Part shown: piece by piece, positions 1-9,512 of the stretch
How positions within the stretch are numbered: the stretch's first letter is position 1
Layout: the number at the start of each line of letters is the position of its first letter
Source of the DNA: Parapedobacter soli
Lineage (GTDB): Bacteria; Bacteroidota; Bacteroidia; Sphingobacteriales; Sphingobacteriaceae
NCBI RefSeq assembly: GCF_025460835.1
Contig: NZ_JAMXAY010000015.1
Coordinates: forward strand, 26,895-90,894
Length of the DNA: 64,000 nt
Direction of reading: 5' to 3'
Notes under the pieces: model-generated
What the model was told of the DNA's origin: nothing
Database searches by the model: none
The model's input: the letters and a program-made list of their open reading frames with translations, nothing else
Translations under genes and position numbers: made by a program

Positions 1-641
1 TACCGTTACCGGGCGTACAACCCGTCATTGTTGATGAAAACGGGAACGAGCTGAAGGGTAACGACGTAAGTGGGAACCTCTGCATCAAGTTCCCATGGCC
101 GGGTATGATCCGTACCACTTATGGCGATCACGAACGTTGCCGGCAGACCTATTTCTCTGCTTACGAAAACATGTACTTCACGGGTGATGGATGCCTACGC
201 AACGAAGACGGCTACTACCGTATTACCGGGCGCGTGGACGACGTGCTCAATGTGTCGGGTCATCGCATCGGCACCGCAGAGCTGGAAAATGCCATTAACA
301 TGCACAGCGACGTGATTGAGTCGGCCATCGTCGGTTACCCACATCCGGTCAAAGGGCAGGGTATCTATGCATACGTTATCGCCTCGGGGCATCATGTTGA
401 CGAAAACCTTACCCGCCAAGACATCAACCAAACGGTGAGCCGTATTATTGGGGCCATTGCAAAGCCTGATAAAATCCAATTTGTGAGCGGCCTGCCGAAA
501 ACCCGGTCGGGAAAAATCATGCGGCGCATCCTCCGGAAAATCGCAGAGGGCGACACCTCCAATCTGGGCGACATCACCACCCTCTTAGACCCTGGGATAG
601 TGGAAGAAATTAAAGAAGGTGCGGAGAAGTTAAGAGGGTAG
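1..641 (+). CDS. acs: Acetyl-CoA synthetase, C-terminal part (5' end outside window)
   Basis: This is the last 212 codons of an AMP-forming acetyl-CoA synthetase, which makes acetyl-CoA from acetate, ATP and CoA in the cytoplasm. The open frame begins at base 3 and runs in from before the window. Visible family motifs are the hinge and adenylate-binding segment (YFTGDG, then [14 protein letters not shown]), the RIGTAELE motif of the mobile C-terminal domain, and the terminal [11 protein letters not shown] motif. The lysine in that last motif is the catalytic, acetylation-controlled residue of the family. The order of motifs and the tail length fit full-length Acs, so I see no truncation other than the window edge. 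A strong hairpin follows the stop codon by 8 nt. The propionyl-CoA synthetase relative cannot be excluded from the tail alone. Confidence 0.93.
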   Translation, partial: PLPGVQPVIVDENGNELKGNDVSGNLCIKFPWPGMIRTTYGDHERCRQTYFSAYENMYFTGDGCLRNEDGYYRITGRVDDVLNVSGHRIGTAELENAINMHSDVIESAIVGYPHPVKGQGIYAYVIASGHHVDENLTRQDINQTVSRIIGAIAKPDKIQFVSGLPKTRSGKIMRRILRKIAEGDTSNLGDITTLLDPGIVEEIKEGAEKLRG

Positions 642-649
642 TAAGCATA

Positions 650-696
650 AAAACGAAACCCGGAGGAGCAAGGAGCCGTCCTCCGGGTTTCGTTTT
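650..696. terminator. Bidirectional intrinsic terminator between acs and the phosphoesterase gene
   Basis: Bases 650-667 and 679-696 are perfectly complementary (18 bp, GC-rich core CCCGGAGGA/TCCTCCGGG) around an 11-nt loop. The outer stem is A-rich on the left and T-rich on the right, so a T tract ends the hairpin on either strand. It lies between two converging stop codons (641 and 709), the usual place for a shared rho-independent terminator. Confidence 0.85.
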
Positions 697-708
697 CCAA
701 CGGGTTAG

Positions 709-1794
709 TTAATCCAGTGTAAACGAAAATTCATCGTAGTCGGCAGTACGCCAAGCCAAGTGTTGTGTAGCCGGAGACAGGGCAAATAACGGCGAAAATG
801 TCTTGACTTTGACCGTTTTTCCATCGGGCATGAATTCAAGATAACGTAGCCAGCCATCACCACCGTTGCCATGCCAACCGCCACCCAGCGCTTGCGCGTT
901 GAACACCATCTGGTGTACCGCTTTGCCACCGGCATTGGTGTCCGTTCGGAAGCCGATGTGGCCCAATATATCATTCGCCTTACCGATATGGCCACTCATT
1001 ACCAATTGAATATTCTTCGAGGGCTTCACCAGTTTTTCCCATACAGCGGCACCATAATTCCCATCCGTTATCGGGTAACCCTCTGTTAAGATGTGTTCAC
1101 TTGCCGAGTTGAGGTACGAGTGGGTAAGCAAAATGACTGTATGCGCGGCATACCGTTCTTGGTTGACGGTATTGAGCGCCCAGCGGAGTACCGTATCACG
1201 GGGTGCAAATTCAAGCACCATCACGAGAAACTGCCTGCCATGCGGCGACGTAAATTCGTACGTTGCGTTCGTCAGCGATGGGTAGCCGTCGTTGTCGATA
1301 CCCACGTCTCGCAGCAGTTTTTGCGATTGCGGATTTTTATCTACCGGAAAATAATGGTTATAGTTTGTTCGGCGATACTCAACGTTTTTCACTCCATAAT
1401 CATGGTTCCCCGTTGCGGCTACATAGGGAACTTTGCCATCCAACCGCCCGAATGCGCGCGCCACAGCCTCCCACTGCTTCTTGCCCGGTTGGTTAGCTTG
1501 CGTGCCATTCGGGTTCAGCCAGTCGTTATGCTCCACCAAATCGCCCGTGCAAAGCACCATCCCGATGTTCAACGGTTCAATTTGCTCACTTATCCAACCC
1601 GTCATCAATTCCAAAGCCCCCTGATTGCGTTCAAATTTCACGTAGCTCTGTGGGTCAGGTATCAGTACCAATGACCAGGAGTCGGGATTACTCAACTTCG
1701 GCGGCTCGTACTGCACCTCCTGTGCGTGGACGCCGATTGTCATAAAACCTACAAAACAGGTCAATAGAAAAAAGGATAAGCGATTTCTCTTCAT
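709..1794 (-). CDS. Secreted calcineurin-like metallophosphoesterase
   Basis: This 361-residue protein has a signal peptide (residues 1-25, ending VHAQ) and a calcineurin-type phosphoesterase domain. Metal-ligand motifs seen in order are D47-P-Q, GD at 84-85, GNHD at 129-132, TH at 224-225 and GH at 268-269. Two positions differ from the textbook metallophosphatase: the first motif reads DPQ rather than DxH, and the last reads GHIG rather than GHxH. The metal site may therefore be altered. Secreted members act on nucleotides, phosphodiesters or phospholipids; the substrate cannot be read here. The gene is monocistronic. A TATGTTTG -7-like element lies at 1836-1843 on its strand, about 40 nt upstream of the ATG. 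The 3' end faces the shared terminator at 650-696. Confidence 0.82.
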   Translation of the reverse strand: MKRNRLSFFLLTCFVGFMTIGVHAQEVQYEPPKLSNPDSWSLVLIPDPQSYVKFERNQGALELMTGWISEQIEPLNIGMVLCTGDLVEHNDWLNPNGTQANQPGKKQWEAVARAFGRLDGKVPYVAATGNHDYGVKNVEYRRTNYNHYFPVDKNPQSQKLLRDVGIDNDGYPSLTNATYEFTSPHGRQFLVMVLEFAPRDTVLRWALNTVNQERYAAHTVILLTHSYLNSASEHILTEGYPITDGNYGAAVWEKLVKPSKNIQLVMSGHIGKANDILGHIGFRTDTNAGGKAVHQMVFNAQALGGGWHGNGGDGWLRYLEFMPDGKTVKVKTFSPLFALSPATQHLAWRTADYDEFSFTLD

Positions 1795-1887
1795 TTCAGT
1801 GTTTTAAAAATTTACATCAGTAATAGACTTCCCTACAAACATAAAAATTTACGGTAAACATCGCGTCACCGTACCATTATCGATTTG

Positions 1888-3039
1888 TTATTGCTGCTGG
1901 TGGGGTGCCGGGCAAACGGCGAGTAAGTTCCCTAATTGCGTTGCGGTCCGGATTAAGTTATCTGTAGTACTGGCCAGCGCTTCATTCAACGGCATGGGAC
2001 AATTGCCAATGGCAAACAACACATCGAAATATGCTGCCAGCTCACTGCTTATCTCAACGGGTATTTTTCCCGCGAGGCCAATCACCGGAAGCCCCAATCG
2101 CTTGGCCCGGCTTGCCACGCCATAAGGGCCTTTCCCCTGCAGTGTTTGGTCATCTATGCTACCTTCGCCCGTAATAACGATGTGGCTTTTTGACAACGAT
2201 TCATCAAACCGGGTCAGGTCAAGGAAATAAGCAATTCCGTCGACTAATTCGGCCCCGGCCAGCCCCGCGAGTCCTGCACTCGCTCCACCCGCCACGCCCC
2301 CCGACCGGCAGGAAGAGACATCCACGCCGGTTGTCGCCCGGACTACTTCCGCATAATGTATCAAAACACCAGCCAGTTGCTCCACCTGGTCAGGAGAAGC
2401 GCCTTTCTGTGGCCCGAACACGTGCGCTGCCCCGGTTTCTCCGATTAGTGGATTTTCAACATCGCAGAGCACGGTCAACTCAACTTCCTGCAGCCGTCTA
2501 TCCAATCCCGATAAGTCAATCGAACGCAGCGCAGCCAGTCCAACCGGCAACGCTGTTATCTCGTTTCCTTCCCCGTCTAAAAAGCGGGCACCAAGTGCGC
2601 GTAGCATTCCGCTGCCCCCATCAACCGTGGCCGATCCACCCATACCGACAACGACCTTCCGCACACCCTTATCCAATGCCGCTTTGATCAGTTGGCCTGT
2701 TCCGTAAGAGTTGGCTTGCAACGGGTCCAGTTCGTTTGGGGTGAGTAAATGCAACCCTGACGCATCGGCCATCTCGATGACGGCTATCTGCCCATCTGCA
2801 ACCAGACCGAACACTGCTGTTATGCTCCGTCCCAGCGGGTCCACCACGGGCACAACCACCCGTTCCCCCTGCATACGTTCGATAATGAGGTCGCATGTGC
2901 CGTTGCCTCCGTCACCTATCGGGAAACACTCGGTGGTACAAGTCAGTTGGCTCGCCACCAACCCACGCTCAATGGCCACAGCTGCTGCAGCCGCGTCGAC
3001 CGCATGTTTGAAAGCATTCGGTGCTATGAGGATATGCAT
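1888..3039 (-). CDS. Glycerate kinase
   Basis: This 383-residue protein belongs to the GarK/GlxK glycerate kinase family, which phosphorylates D-glycerate with ATP to a phosphoglycerate in the cytoplasm. The start MHILIAPNAFKH is the family's N-terminal signature. Glycine-rich stretches GGSATVDGGSG (near residue 135) and GEGSIDDQTLQGK (near 285) are the conserved nucleotide and substrate loops. Its length matches the family (about 375-385). The gene starts 2 nt after the stop of the upstream hydroxyacid dehydrogenase, so the two are translated from one message. Together they convert hydroxypyruvate to glycerate to phosphoglycerate. Which product (2- or 3-phosphoglycerate) is formed cannot be told from sequence, so I give no symbol. 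Confidence 0.92.
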   Translation of the reverse strand: MHILIAPNAFKHAVDAAAAAVAIERGLVASQLTCTTECFPIGDGGNGTCDLIIERMQGERVVVPVVDPLGRSITAVFGLVADGQIAVIEMADASGLHLLTPNELDPLQANSYGTGQLIKAALDKGVRKVVVGMGGSATVDGGSGMLRALGARFLDGEGNEITALPVGLAALRSIDLSGLDRRLQEVELTVLCDVENPLIGETGAAHVFGPQKGASPDQVEQLAGVLIHYAEVVRATTGVDVSSCRSGGVAGGASAGLAGLAGAELVDGIAYFLDLTRFDESLSKSHIVITGEGSIDDQTLQGKGPYGVASRAKRLGLPVIGLAGKIPVEISSELAAYFDVLFAIGNCPMPLNEALASTTDNLIRTATQLGNLLAVCPAPHQQQ

Positions 3040-3041
3040 GT

Positions 3042-4001
3042 TTACGGATTAACCACATTTATCGGGTTGCCTGCAAGGTAGGCCCCCAGGTTCTCATCAA
3101 CGGTACCCATCAAACGGCTCCGTGCCTCATGTGTTGCCCATGCGATATGTGGCGTCACCAAGCAGTTTTTTGCACTGAAAAGCGGGCTACCGGCAGGAGG
3201 CGGCTCCACCGCCAGCACATCCACACCTGCCCCGGCTAATTTATCCGTGTTCAGCGCAGCAGCAAGATCGCTTTCATCCACCAGCGGCCCACGCGACGTA
3301 TTGAGTAGGAATGCCGTGGCCTTCATCTTCGCCAAGGTGTTGGTATTTATCAATCCCTGTGTCTGAGGCGTCAGCGGGCAGTGCAGGCTTACCACATCCG
3401 ACTGTTCCAGCAACTCGTCCAATCCGGCCCACCGGAAATTACTGCGGTGCGATTGGTCGGTTTCCGTCCGGCTGTGGCCGATGATCTGCATACCAAATGC
3501 TGTAGCGATATCGGCTACCTGCTTGCCGATGTCGCCCAAACCCACAATACCTATGGTCTTTCCCGCAAGCTCAATCAACGGATAGTCCCAAAAACTGAAA
3601 TCAGGCGACCGCGACCATTTGCCGTCCGCCACACTGTCGCTGTGCCGCTGCACGTGGTGGCAAAGCTCCAGCAATAGAGCGAACGTCAGCTGCGCCACGG
3701 ATTGTGTACTATACCCCGGCACATTGGTAACCACTATACCCCGCTGCTTGGCGTAGGCAATATCGATGATGTTATATCCAGTAGCCAGTACGCCGATATA
3801 TTTTAGGTCGGGCAACTGCTCCATTACTTCGGCACCCAACGGCACCTTGTTGGTGAGTACCACTGCGGCTCCCGCAGCCCGCTCGGCAATTTCCGCCACT
3901 GCCGTCCGTTCATATATCGCTACGTCGCCATATTTCTGCAAGTATTCCCAGCTGAGGTCGCCCGGGTTCAGCGGGTACCCATCCAATACTGTTATTTTCA
4001 T
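3042..4001 (-). CDS. D-2-hydroxyacid dehydrogenase (glycerate dehydrogenase / hydroxypyruvate reductase type)
   Basis: This 319-residue NAD(P)-dependent dehydrogenase belongs to the D-isomer 2-hydroxyacid family. The Rossmann motif GLGDIG is at residues 154-159. The catalytic triad of the family is present: Arg237 in NTSRG, Glu266 in LAVEPP and His285 in PHIAWAT. A glycerate kinase lies 2 nt downstream on the same strand, so hydroxypyruvate reductase is the best substrate assignment, though this is inferred from context. The gene is the first of a two-gene operon and is divergent from the Mrp operon across a 149-bp AT-rich gap. A TAAATTTG -7-like sequence sits on its strand at 4103-4110, but I saw no good -33 partner. 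Confidence 0.9.
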   Translation of the reverse strand: MKITVLDGYPLNPGDLSWEYLQKYGDVAIYERTAVAEIAERAAGAAVVLTNKVPLGAEVMEQLPDLKYIGVLATGYNIIDIAYAKQRGIVVTNVPGYSTQSVAQLTFALLLELCHHVQRHSDSVADGKWSRSPDFSFWDYPLIELAGKTIGIVGLGDIGKQVADIATAFGMQIIGHSRTETDQSHRSNFRWAGLDELLEQSDVVSLHCPLTPQTQGLINTNTLAKMKATAFLLNTSRGPLVDESDLAAALNTDKLAGAGVDVLAVEPPPAGSPLFSAKNCLVTPHIAWATHEARSRLMGTVDENLGAYLAGNPINVVNP

Positions 4002-4150
4002 TGTTTAGTCGTAATTAATGATCTATTGTCAGTGAATATCCAATATTACAAAGAACCTCGCAATAAATCCCATTATTTTAACTTTAATGCAATTTTGTAG
4101 GCCAAATTTATATATTTTAGTGCCCTTTGAGGATTAAATGAACTTCGTCG

Positions 4151-6460
4151 ATGTTGTTAGCTGTACTTGCCGGCCTTATTGTTTCCATCTTATACATCCC
4201 GCTCGGGAAGTACCTCAGGGGTAGGCTAGCCGTATTGGCGGCGCTATTGCCGATTGGTTTATTTGCTTATTTTGCGAGTTTTATACCCACTATCCAAGCG
4301 GGGCAGCACGTCCATTTCCACCATCCATGGGTTCCATCATTAGGCATCAATCTGGATTTCCACTTGGATGGCCTTTCCCTTTTGTTCAGCTTGCTGATCA
4401 CGGGTATCGGGTCACTGGTATTCCTTTATACCGCATCGTATCTTAAAGGCCACCGGTACCTCGATAAGTTCTACGGGTACCTCTGCCTCTTCATGGCTTC
4501 CATGCTGGGTGTGGTATTGTCCGACAATGTGTTGCTCCTCTTCATCTTTTGGGAGCTCACCAGCATCAGTTCGTTCTTTCTTATCGGATTTAACAACGAC
4601 GACGCTGCTTCCCGCAAGAGCTCCATTATCGCCTTATGCATCACCATGGGTGGTGGGTTCTTCCTGATGGTGGGATTGATCCTCATGGGCCACCTGTCTG
4701 GCAATTACTCCATACAGGAAATGATGAGTACCAATGAATACCTAAAGAGCCACGCCCTTTATGGGTTAATATTACTATTGGTTTTCATTGGCGCTTTTAC
4801 CAAGTCGGCCCAGTTCCCTTTCCATTTCTGGTTGCCGGGGGCTATGAGAGCTCCCACTCCGGTGTCGGCATACCTGCATTCGGCCACCATGGTCAAGGCG
4901 GGTATTTACCTACTGGCAAGGCTGCAACCGGTATTGGGTGGTACCGATTATTGGATGTATCCGCTTATTGTCGTTGGTGGTATTACCATGGTTTATAGCG
5001 CTTTCCATTCCATTTTCCGGACAGATCTCAAATCCATCCTCGCCTATTCGACCATCGCTGCCTTAGGGATGCTGGTCTTCCTGATCGGTATAGGCACCGC
5101 CGAGTCGTTACTGGCGGCTTCGGTATTCATCTTGGTGCATGCCCTGTACAAAGCATCTCTCTTTTTAACTGCGGGCGTCATCGACCATGAAACCGGCACG
5201 CGAGACATCACGCAACTATCGGGCCTGCGCAAGGTATTGATGCCTGTCTCCATCGCCGGCATACTCGCCGCCCTATCGAGTGCGGGCCTACCATTCACTT
5301 TCGGCTTCATCGGCAAAGACCTCATATACGAGGCAACCCTGCATACTGCCGGAATCCTGACGGCGATACTTACCGGGTTGGCCGTTTTGACCAACATCTT
5401 GCTCCTTTGCGCGGGTTTCTTAGCCGGGATCAGGCCGTTCACCGGCAAGCTGCCCGACCGCTTCCACGGCATACACCTCCCCCACGGCCTCTTGTGGGGA
5501 GCCCCCCTACTATTGGCTGTATTGGGTGTTGTCTTTGGTTGTGCCCCTTTCCTCGTCGATGGCATCCTATTTAATCCGGCCGCGGAGGCCATGTATCAAT
5601 CGGCAATCGATTCGCCCTTGAAAATATGGCATGGTTTCAACCTGGTATTGCTGTTGAGCGGGATTACCCTCGTAGTTGGCACCTTGCTATATGTAGTCCG
5701 TAAACCTTCCGCCGCAAGCCTGGCTGCAATAGAGCGTTACAACTACCTATCACCCAAACACATTATCGGTCAGCTGGCCCGGTATGCACGTAAAATATCC
5801 ATCTATTATACTGGCACGTTGCACAATGGTTACTTACGGGTGTATCTGCTACGGATTATTATCACCACCGTATTATTGTTTGCCATCCGGCTTTTCATGG
5901 GTGGGCCGATACGCCTCTCCATCGACCATCTTTCGCCCATCAGTATTTATGAAGTGGTGGTGGCCGCTATCCTCATCGCTGCTGTTTACATCACGGTAAC
6001 AGCATCTTCGCGTCTCACCGTCGTGGTCGCAACGAGCGTTCTCGGCTACTGTGTGTGTCTGTTATTTGTCTTTTACAGCGCACCGGATTTGGCCATGACC
6101 CAATTCAGCATCGACACCCTTACGGTGGTGCTGTTTGTGCTCGTACTTTTCCGCCTACCCCCGTTTCTCAATTTCGCCAATCGGCGGACAAGGATACGCG
6201 ACGGTGTGGTGGCTTCCGCTTTCGGACTGATGATTGCGCTCGTTGCCATACAGGTTTTAAACCAACCCATCGACACCGAGGTGAGCCAATTCTATGGCGA
6301 CAACGCATATACCCTTGCCAAGGGAAGGAACGTCGTAAATGTGATCCTGGTCGATTTCAGGGGCCTCGACACCATGTTTGAAATCGTGGTACTGAGCATT
6401 GCCGCAATCGGGGTGGTTAGTTTATTAAAATTAAGGTTAAAAGCGTCAGAGAAAGAATGA
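4151..6460 (+). CDS. mrpA: Na+/H+ antiporter Mrp complex, subunit A
   Basis: This 769-residue, almost entirely hydrophobic inner-membrane protein is the largest Mrp subunit and is homologous to NuoL of complex I. Ion-channel residues are visible: the Glu in FWELTS (near residue 135) and the Lys residues in FTKSAQFPFHFWLP and ATMVKAGIY (near 215-255). The C-terminal third carries the extra membrane bundle typical of MrpA. It is the first of seven tightly packed genes, and mrpB starts after a single intervening base. The complex expels Na+ in exchange for H+, giving alkali and salt tolerance. The ATG at 4151 follows GAGGATTAA. An out-of-frame ATG at 4138 is ignored. Confidence 0.95.
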   Translation: MLLAVLAGLIVSILYIPLGKYLRGRLAVLAALLPIGLFAYFASFIPTIQAGQHVHFHHPWVPSLGINLDFHLDGLSLLFSLLITGIGSLVFLYTASYLKGHRYLDKFYGYLCLFMASMLGVVLSDNVLLLFIFWELTSISSFFLIGFNNDDAASRKSSIIALCITMGGGFFLMVGLILMGHLSGNYSIQEMMSTNEYLKSHALYGLILLLVFIGAFTKSAQFPFHFWLPGAMRAPTPVSAYLHSATMVKAGIYLLARLQPVLGGTDYWMYPLIVVGGITMVYSAFHSIFRTDLKSILAYSTIAALGMLVFLIGIGTAESLLAASVFILVHALYKASLFLTAGVIDHETGTRDITQLSGLRKVLMPVSIAGILAALSSAGLPFTFGFIGKDLIYEATLHTAGILTAILTGLAVLTNILLLCAGFLAGIRPFTGKLPDRFHGIHLPHGLLWGAPLLLAVLGVVFGCAPFLVDGILFNPAAEAMYQSAIDSPLKIWHGFNLVLLLSGITLVVGTLLYVVRKPSAASLAAIERYNYLSPKHIIGQLARYARKISIYYTGTLHNGYLRVYLLRIIITTVLLFAIRLFMGGPIRLSIDHLSPISIYEVVVAAILIAAVYITVTASSRLTVVVATSVLGYCVCLLFVFYSAPDLAMTQFSIDTLTVVLFVLVLFRLPPFLNFANRRTRIRDGVVASAFGLMIALVAIQVLNQPIDTEVSQFYGDNAYTLAKGRNVVNVILVDFRGLDTMFEIVVLSIAAIGVVSLLKLRLKASEKE

Positions 6461-6461
6461 T

Positions 6462-6875
6462 ATGAAAAGTGCCATCCTGAAGACCGCATCGAGCTATCTG
6501 CTGCCTATTTTGCTGCTTTTTTCGATTTTTATTTTACTGCGCGGGCATTACCACCCGGGAGGTGGCTTTGTGGGCGGCCTCATCGCAGCCATTGCTTTCG
6601 TACTCCACAGTTTCACCCATGGCAGCGAAGCTACGCTCAAACTGCTCCACACCCATCCCAGCAGCTTCATCCCGATAGGCCTTGGTGTGGCAGCGCTCAG
6701 TATGTTTGTGCCTATGCTCGGTGGGCAACCCGTTATGACCAGCCTATGGTTTAACGAACCCTTCCCCGTAATCGGCCTGATAGGCTCGGCACTCTTTTTC
6801 GATTTGGGCGTATACCTGGTGGTCATCGGTGCGGTGCTCACCATATTGTTTACCATTGCCCAATATAGCGAGTAA
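6462..6875 (+). CDS. mrpB: Na+/H+ antiporter Mrp complex, subunit B
   Basis: This 137-residue membrane protein has about four predicted helices. It carries the MrpB/MnhB signature RGHYHPGGGFVGGL after the first helix. It starts one base after the mrpA stop and ends 3 nt before mrpC. MrpB is an obligatory structural subunit of the heptameric antiporter. The length matches stand-alone MrpB, so MrpA and MrpB are not fused here. Expression is presumably from the mrpA promoter only. Confidence 0.94.
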   Translation: MKSAILKTASSYLLPILLLFSIFILLRGHYHPGGGFVGGLIAAIAFVLHSFTHGSEATLKLLHTHPSSFIPIGLGVAALSMFVPMLGGQPVMTSLWFNEPFPVIGLIGSALFFDLGVYLVVIGAVLTILFTIAQYSE

Positions 6876-6878
6876 TCC

Positions 6879-7235
6879 ATGGAACTGGTACTAATCATAT
6901 TAATAGCTGTCTTGTATGCCGGGGGTGTTTTTCTGCTGCTCCGGCGAAGTATGGTAAAACTGCTCATCGGCATCACCCTTTTAGGCAACGGTGCCAACCT
7001 ATTGATTTTCCTACTTGGCGGCATCACCAAAGGCAAGCCACCGGTAATCGATAGTGCTGCCAAATTATTTACCGATATCTATGCCGACCCCATCCCGCAA
7101 GCGCTGATATTAACGGCTATTGTGATCAGTTTCGGCATCCAATCTTTTGCAATCGTTTTGCTGAAACGGGTTTATGTATTGGTCAACTCAGACGATCTCG
7201 ACGATTTGAACACTCCGGAAGAAGAAGATATATGA
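6879..7235 (+). CDS. mrpC: Na+/H+ antiporter Mrp complex, subunit C
   Basis: This 118-residue, three-helix membrane protein is homologous to NuoK. The family segment ITLLGNGANLLIF lies in helix 2, and DPIPQALILTAIVISFG in helix 3 includes the conserved PQALILTAIVI core. The C-terminus is acidic (NTPEEEDI). The gene overlaps the mrpD start by 4 nt (ATGA), which indicates translational coupling. It acts with MrpA and MrpD in the antiporter core. Confidence 0.95.
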   Translation: MELVLIILIAVLYAGGVFLLLRRSMVKLLIGITLLGNGANLLIFLLGGITKGKPPVIDSAAKLFTDIYADPIPQALILTAIVISFGIQSFAIVLLKRVYVLVNSDDLDDLNTPEEEDI

Positions 7236-8755
7236 TTGACAACACAATTGTTTTTCCCGTTATTGTCCACCTGTTTACGGCCATCCTATTACTTTTCTTT
7301 TGGCGTAAAACACTAGCCCACCGTATTATCAGCATCACGGGTAGCACCATTGGCATTGCAATTGCCATTAACCTGTTCGCAAAGGTGTGGGGCGGTGATA
7401 TACTCACCATGGAAGCTGCCGGCTGGAAGTCGCCCTTCGGCATCACTTTCGTGGCCGATGTCTTCAGTAGCACCATGGTGTTGCTCACCTCGTTTTCGGG
7501 ACTCGCCGTATCTGTCTTCTCTGCTATCGGCATTGCCCGTGGCCGTATTATATACGGCTATTTCCCGATGTTGCACTTCCTGCTGATGGGACTGAACGGT
7601 GCTTTCCTTACGGGCGATATTTTCAACCTGTATGTATACTTCGAGGTAATCATCATCGCATCGTTCGTGCTAATAACCCTTGGTGGCAGGAAGGCCCAGA
7701 TTGAAGGTTCGGTAAAATATATGGCCATGAATATCCTGGCTTCTACGTTCTTCCTCACCGGTATCGGTATCCTCTATGGTATCACGGGCTCGCTCAACAT
7801 GGCCGACCTCTCACTCAAGGTAGCCGCATTGGAAAACCGGACATTGGTAGACCTCACTGCGATTTTTTTCATCATCGGATTCGGTATCAAATCGGCAGTA
7901 TTCCCACTGTATTTCTGGCTACCGTCGTCTTACCATACACCGCCATCGGCCGTTGCAGCCGTATTTGCTGGCCTGCTCACCAAAGTGGGAATTTACGCAT
8001 TGTTCAGGATGTTTACGCTGATTTTTGTCCCCGACGAATTTACCCGTACCTTACTCATTGTCATTGCCGTCCTTACCATCCTTACAGGGACTTTCGGTGC
8101 TGTCATTAAAAACAATATCCGGCGGATGTTTTCTTACCTCATCGTATGCCACATCGGGTTCATGGTCGGGGGCTTAGGCATGTACTCCGAAGTAGCCCTT
8201 ACCGGTGCGCTATTTTACCTATTCCACGACATCATGGTCAAAACCAACATATTTTTGATTGCTGGGCTCATCAGAAAGTTACGCGGCACGATGAACATGG
8301 ACAAGCTCGGTGGCCTGTATGCCGAATACCCGTTGTTGTCGTTTGTTATTGCCATCGTGCTTTTTTCGTTGGTGGGCATCCCGCCGCTCTCGGGGTTCTG
8401 GCCTAAAATCTACTTGTTCGAAGCGGGTCTTATGGACAACCAATATGTATTGATAGCCGCCATCATTATCGGTAGCTTTGCAACATTATACGTCATCTCG
8501 ATGATGTGGGCGAAGGTCTTCTGGAAAGACCAGCCTACGGTGGAGGGTGAGGAAGCGCTAACGGATGACTTCCGACCGCTGAGTAAATTTAAGAAATCGC
8601 TTCTAGTGGGGCCAATCGTCTTTTTGGCCGCTATCACGCTTTATATCGGGCTAGCAGCCGAAAATGTCACACAGGTAGCTAAGCATATCGCTGGTGAAAT
8701 GAAAGACACGACACCCTATATCGAGGCTGTTTTGGGAACTAATGAAACACAGTAA
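7232..8755 (+). CDS. mrpD: Na+/H+ antiporter Mrp complex, subunit D
   Basis: This 507-residue polytopic protein is homologous to NuoM/NuoN and is the second proton-channel subunit. The conserved Glu lies in VYFEVIIIASF (near residue 137), and Lys residues lie in FGIKSAVFPLYFWLPS and LTKVGIYALFR (near 220-255). The length is normal for MrpD. The start overlaps mrpC by 4 nt, and mrpE follows 11 nt downstream. Together with MrpA it provides the paired ion-translocating units of the antiporter. Confidence 0.95.
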   Translation: MIDNTIVFPVIVHLFTAILLLFFWRKTLAHRIISITGSTIGIAIAINLFAKVWGGDILTMEAAGWKSPFGITFVADVFSSTMVLLTSFSGLAVSVFSAIGIARGRIIYGYFPMLHFLLMGLNGAFLTGDIFNLYVYFEVIIIASFVLITLGGRKAQIEGSVKYMAMNILASTFFLTGIGILYGITGSLNMADLSLKVAALENRTLVDLTAIFFIIGFGIKSAVFPLYFWLPSSYHTPPSAVAAVFAGLLTKVGIYALFRMFTLIFVPDEFTRTLLIVIAVLTILTGTFGAVIKNNIRRMFSYLIVCHIGFMVGGLGMYSEVALTGALFYLFHDIMVKTNIFLIAGLIRKLRGTMNMDKLGGLYAEYPLLSFVIAIVLFSLVGIPPLSGFWPKIYLFEAGLMDNQYVLIAAIIIGSFATLYVISMMWAKVFWKDQPTVEGEEALTDDFRPLSKFKKSLLVGPIVFLAAITLYIGLAAENVTQVAKHIAGEMKDTTPYIEAVLGTNETQ

Positions 8756-8766
8756 ACGGAACGACT

Positions 8767-9243
8767 ATGGTTAGGCATTTTTTGATGAACCTCTTGCTCG
8801 CCTTTACTTGGGTCGCGCTGACGGGGGTATTGTATTATTCGAATTTCATTTTCGGGTTCGCCATCGGCTTTTTCCTCTTGTGGCTGATGAACCGGAACGA
8901 GGACGACCAGCGGTATTTCAACCGGGTTCCAAAAATCATCGGGTTTATCCTTTATTTCCTCTACGAGATGGTGAAAGCCAATATCCAGGTGGCATACGAT
9001 GTGGTTACCCCGAAATTCTTTATGAAACCTGGCATCGTGAAGTACACCATGGAAGCCAAAACCGATTTCGAAATCAATATGCTATCCACGATGATTGCGT
9101 TGACACCCGGCACACTTGTCATCGATGTGAGCGACGACCGGAAAACGATATATATCCACGCGATGTACATGAAAAGCAAAGAACAATTTATCGAACAGAT
9201 CCGGGAGCGAGTTGAACGGAAACTATTGGAGGTGATACGATGA
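8767..9243 (+). CDS. mrpE: Na+/H+ antiporter Mrp complex, subunit E
   Basis: This 158-residue protein has N-terminal membrane helices (residues about 5-45 and 57-75) and a soluble C-terminal domain. The family core is visible as MLSTMIALTPGTLVIDVS, followed by IYIHAM. MrpE is needed for normal antiport activity and complex stability but is not a NADH dehydrogenase homologue. Its stop overlaps the mrpF start by 4 nt. Confidence 0.93.
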   Translation: MVRHFLMNLLLAFTWVALTGVLYYSNFIFGFAIGFFLLWLMNRNEDDQRYFNRVPKIIGFILYFLYEMVKANIQVAYDVVTPKFFMKPGIVKYTMEAKTDFEINMLSTMIALTPGTLVIDVSDDRKTIYIHAMYMKSKEQFIEQIRERVERKLLEVIR

Positions 9244-9512
9244 CATTGGATAGCTACATCGACTATGTGATCCTGCCAATATTGGCGATAGCGTTGCTAC
9301 TGGTATTTGTGAGGCTTTTTAAGGGTCCTACCATCGTAGACCGCGTCATTGCGCTGGATCTGTTGATTACCATCGGTATCAGCGTAATCACGGCATATAG
9401 CATCAGCAGGGGCAAGTCCACATTTATCGATGTTGCCATGATCCTTGCACTCATCGCTTTTTTAAGTACCATTGCATTTTCCTATTACATTGAAAAAAGG
9501 GGGCGTAAATGA
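9240..9512 (+). CDS. mrpF: Na+/H+ antiporter Mrp complex, subunit F
   Basis: This 90-residue, three-helix membrane protein carries the MrpF signature KGPTIVDRVIALDLL, with the conserved Asp residues between helices 1 and 2. It overlaps mrpE and mrpG by 4 nt each, so the last three genes of the operon are coupled. MrpF has been linked to ion and bile-acid efflux in Mrp complexes of other bacteria; here its role is assigned from the complete gene set. Confidence 0.94.
   Translation: MTLDSYIDYVILPILAIALLLVFVRLFKGPTIVDRVIALDLLITIGISVITAYSISRGKSTFIDVAMILALIAFLSTIAFSYYIEKRGRK

Noticed and set aside
2190..2687. 165-codon plus-strand frame opposite glycerate kinase
   Set aside because: Pro/Arg/His-rich translation typical of an antisense shadow; glycerate kinase motifs cover both sides.
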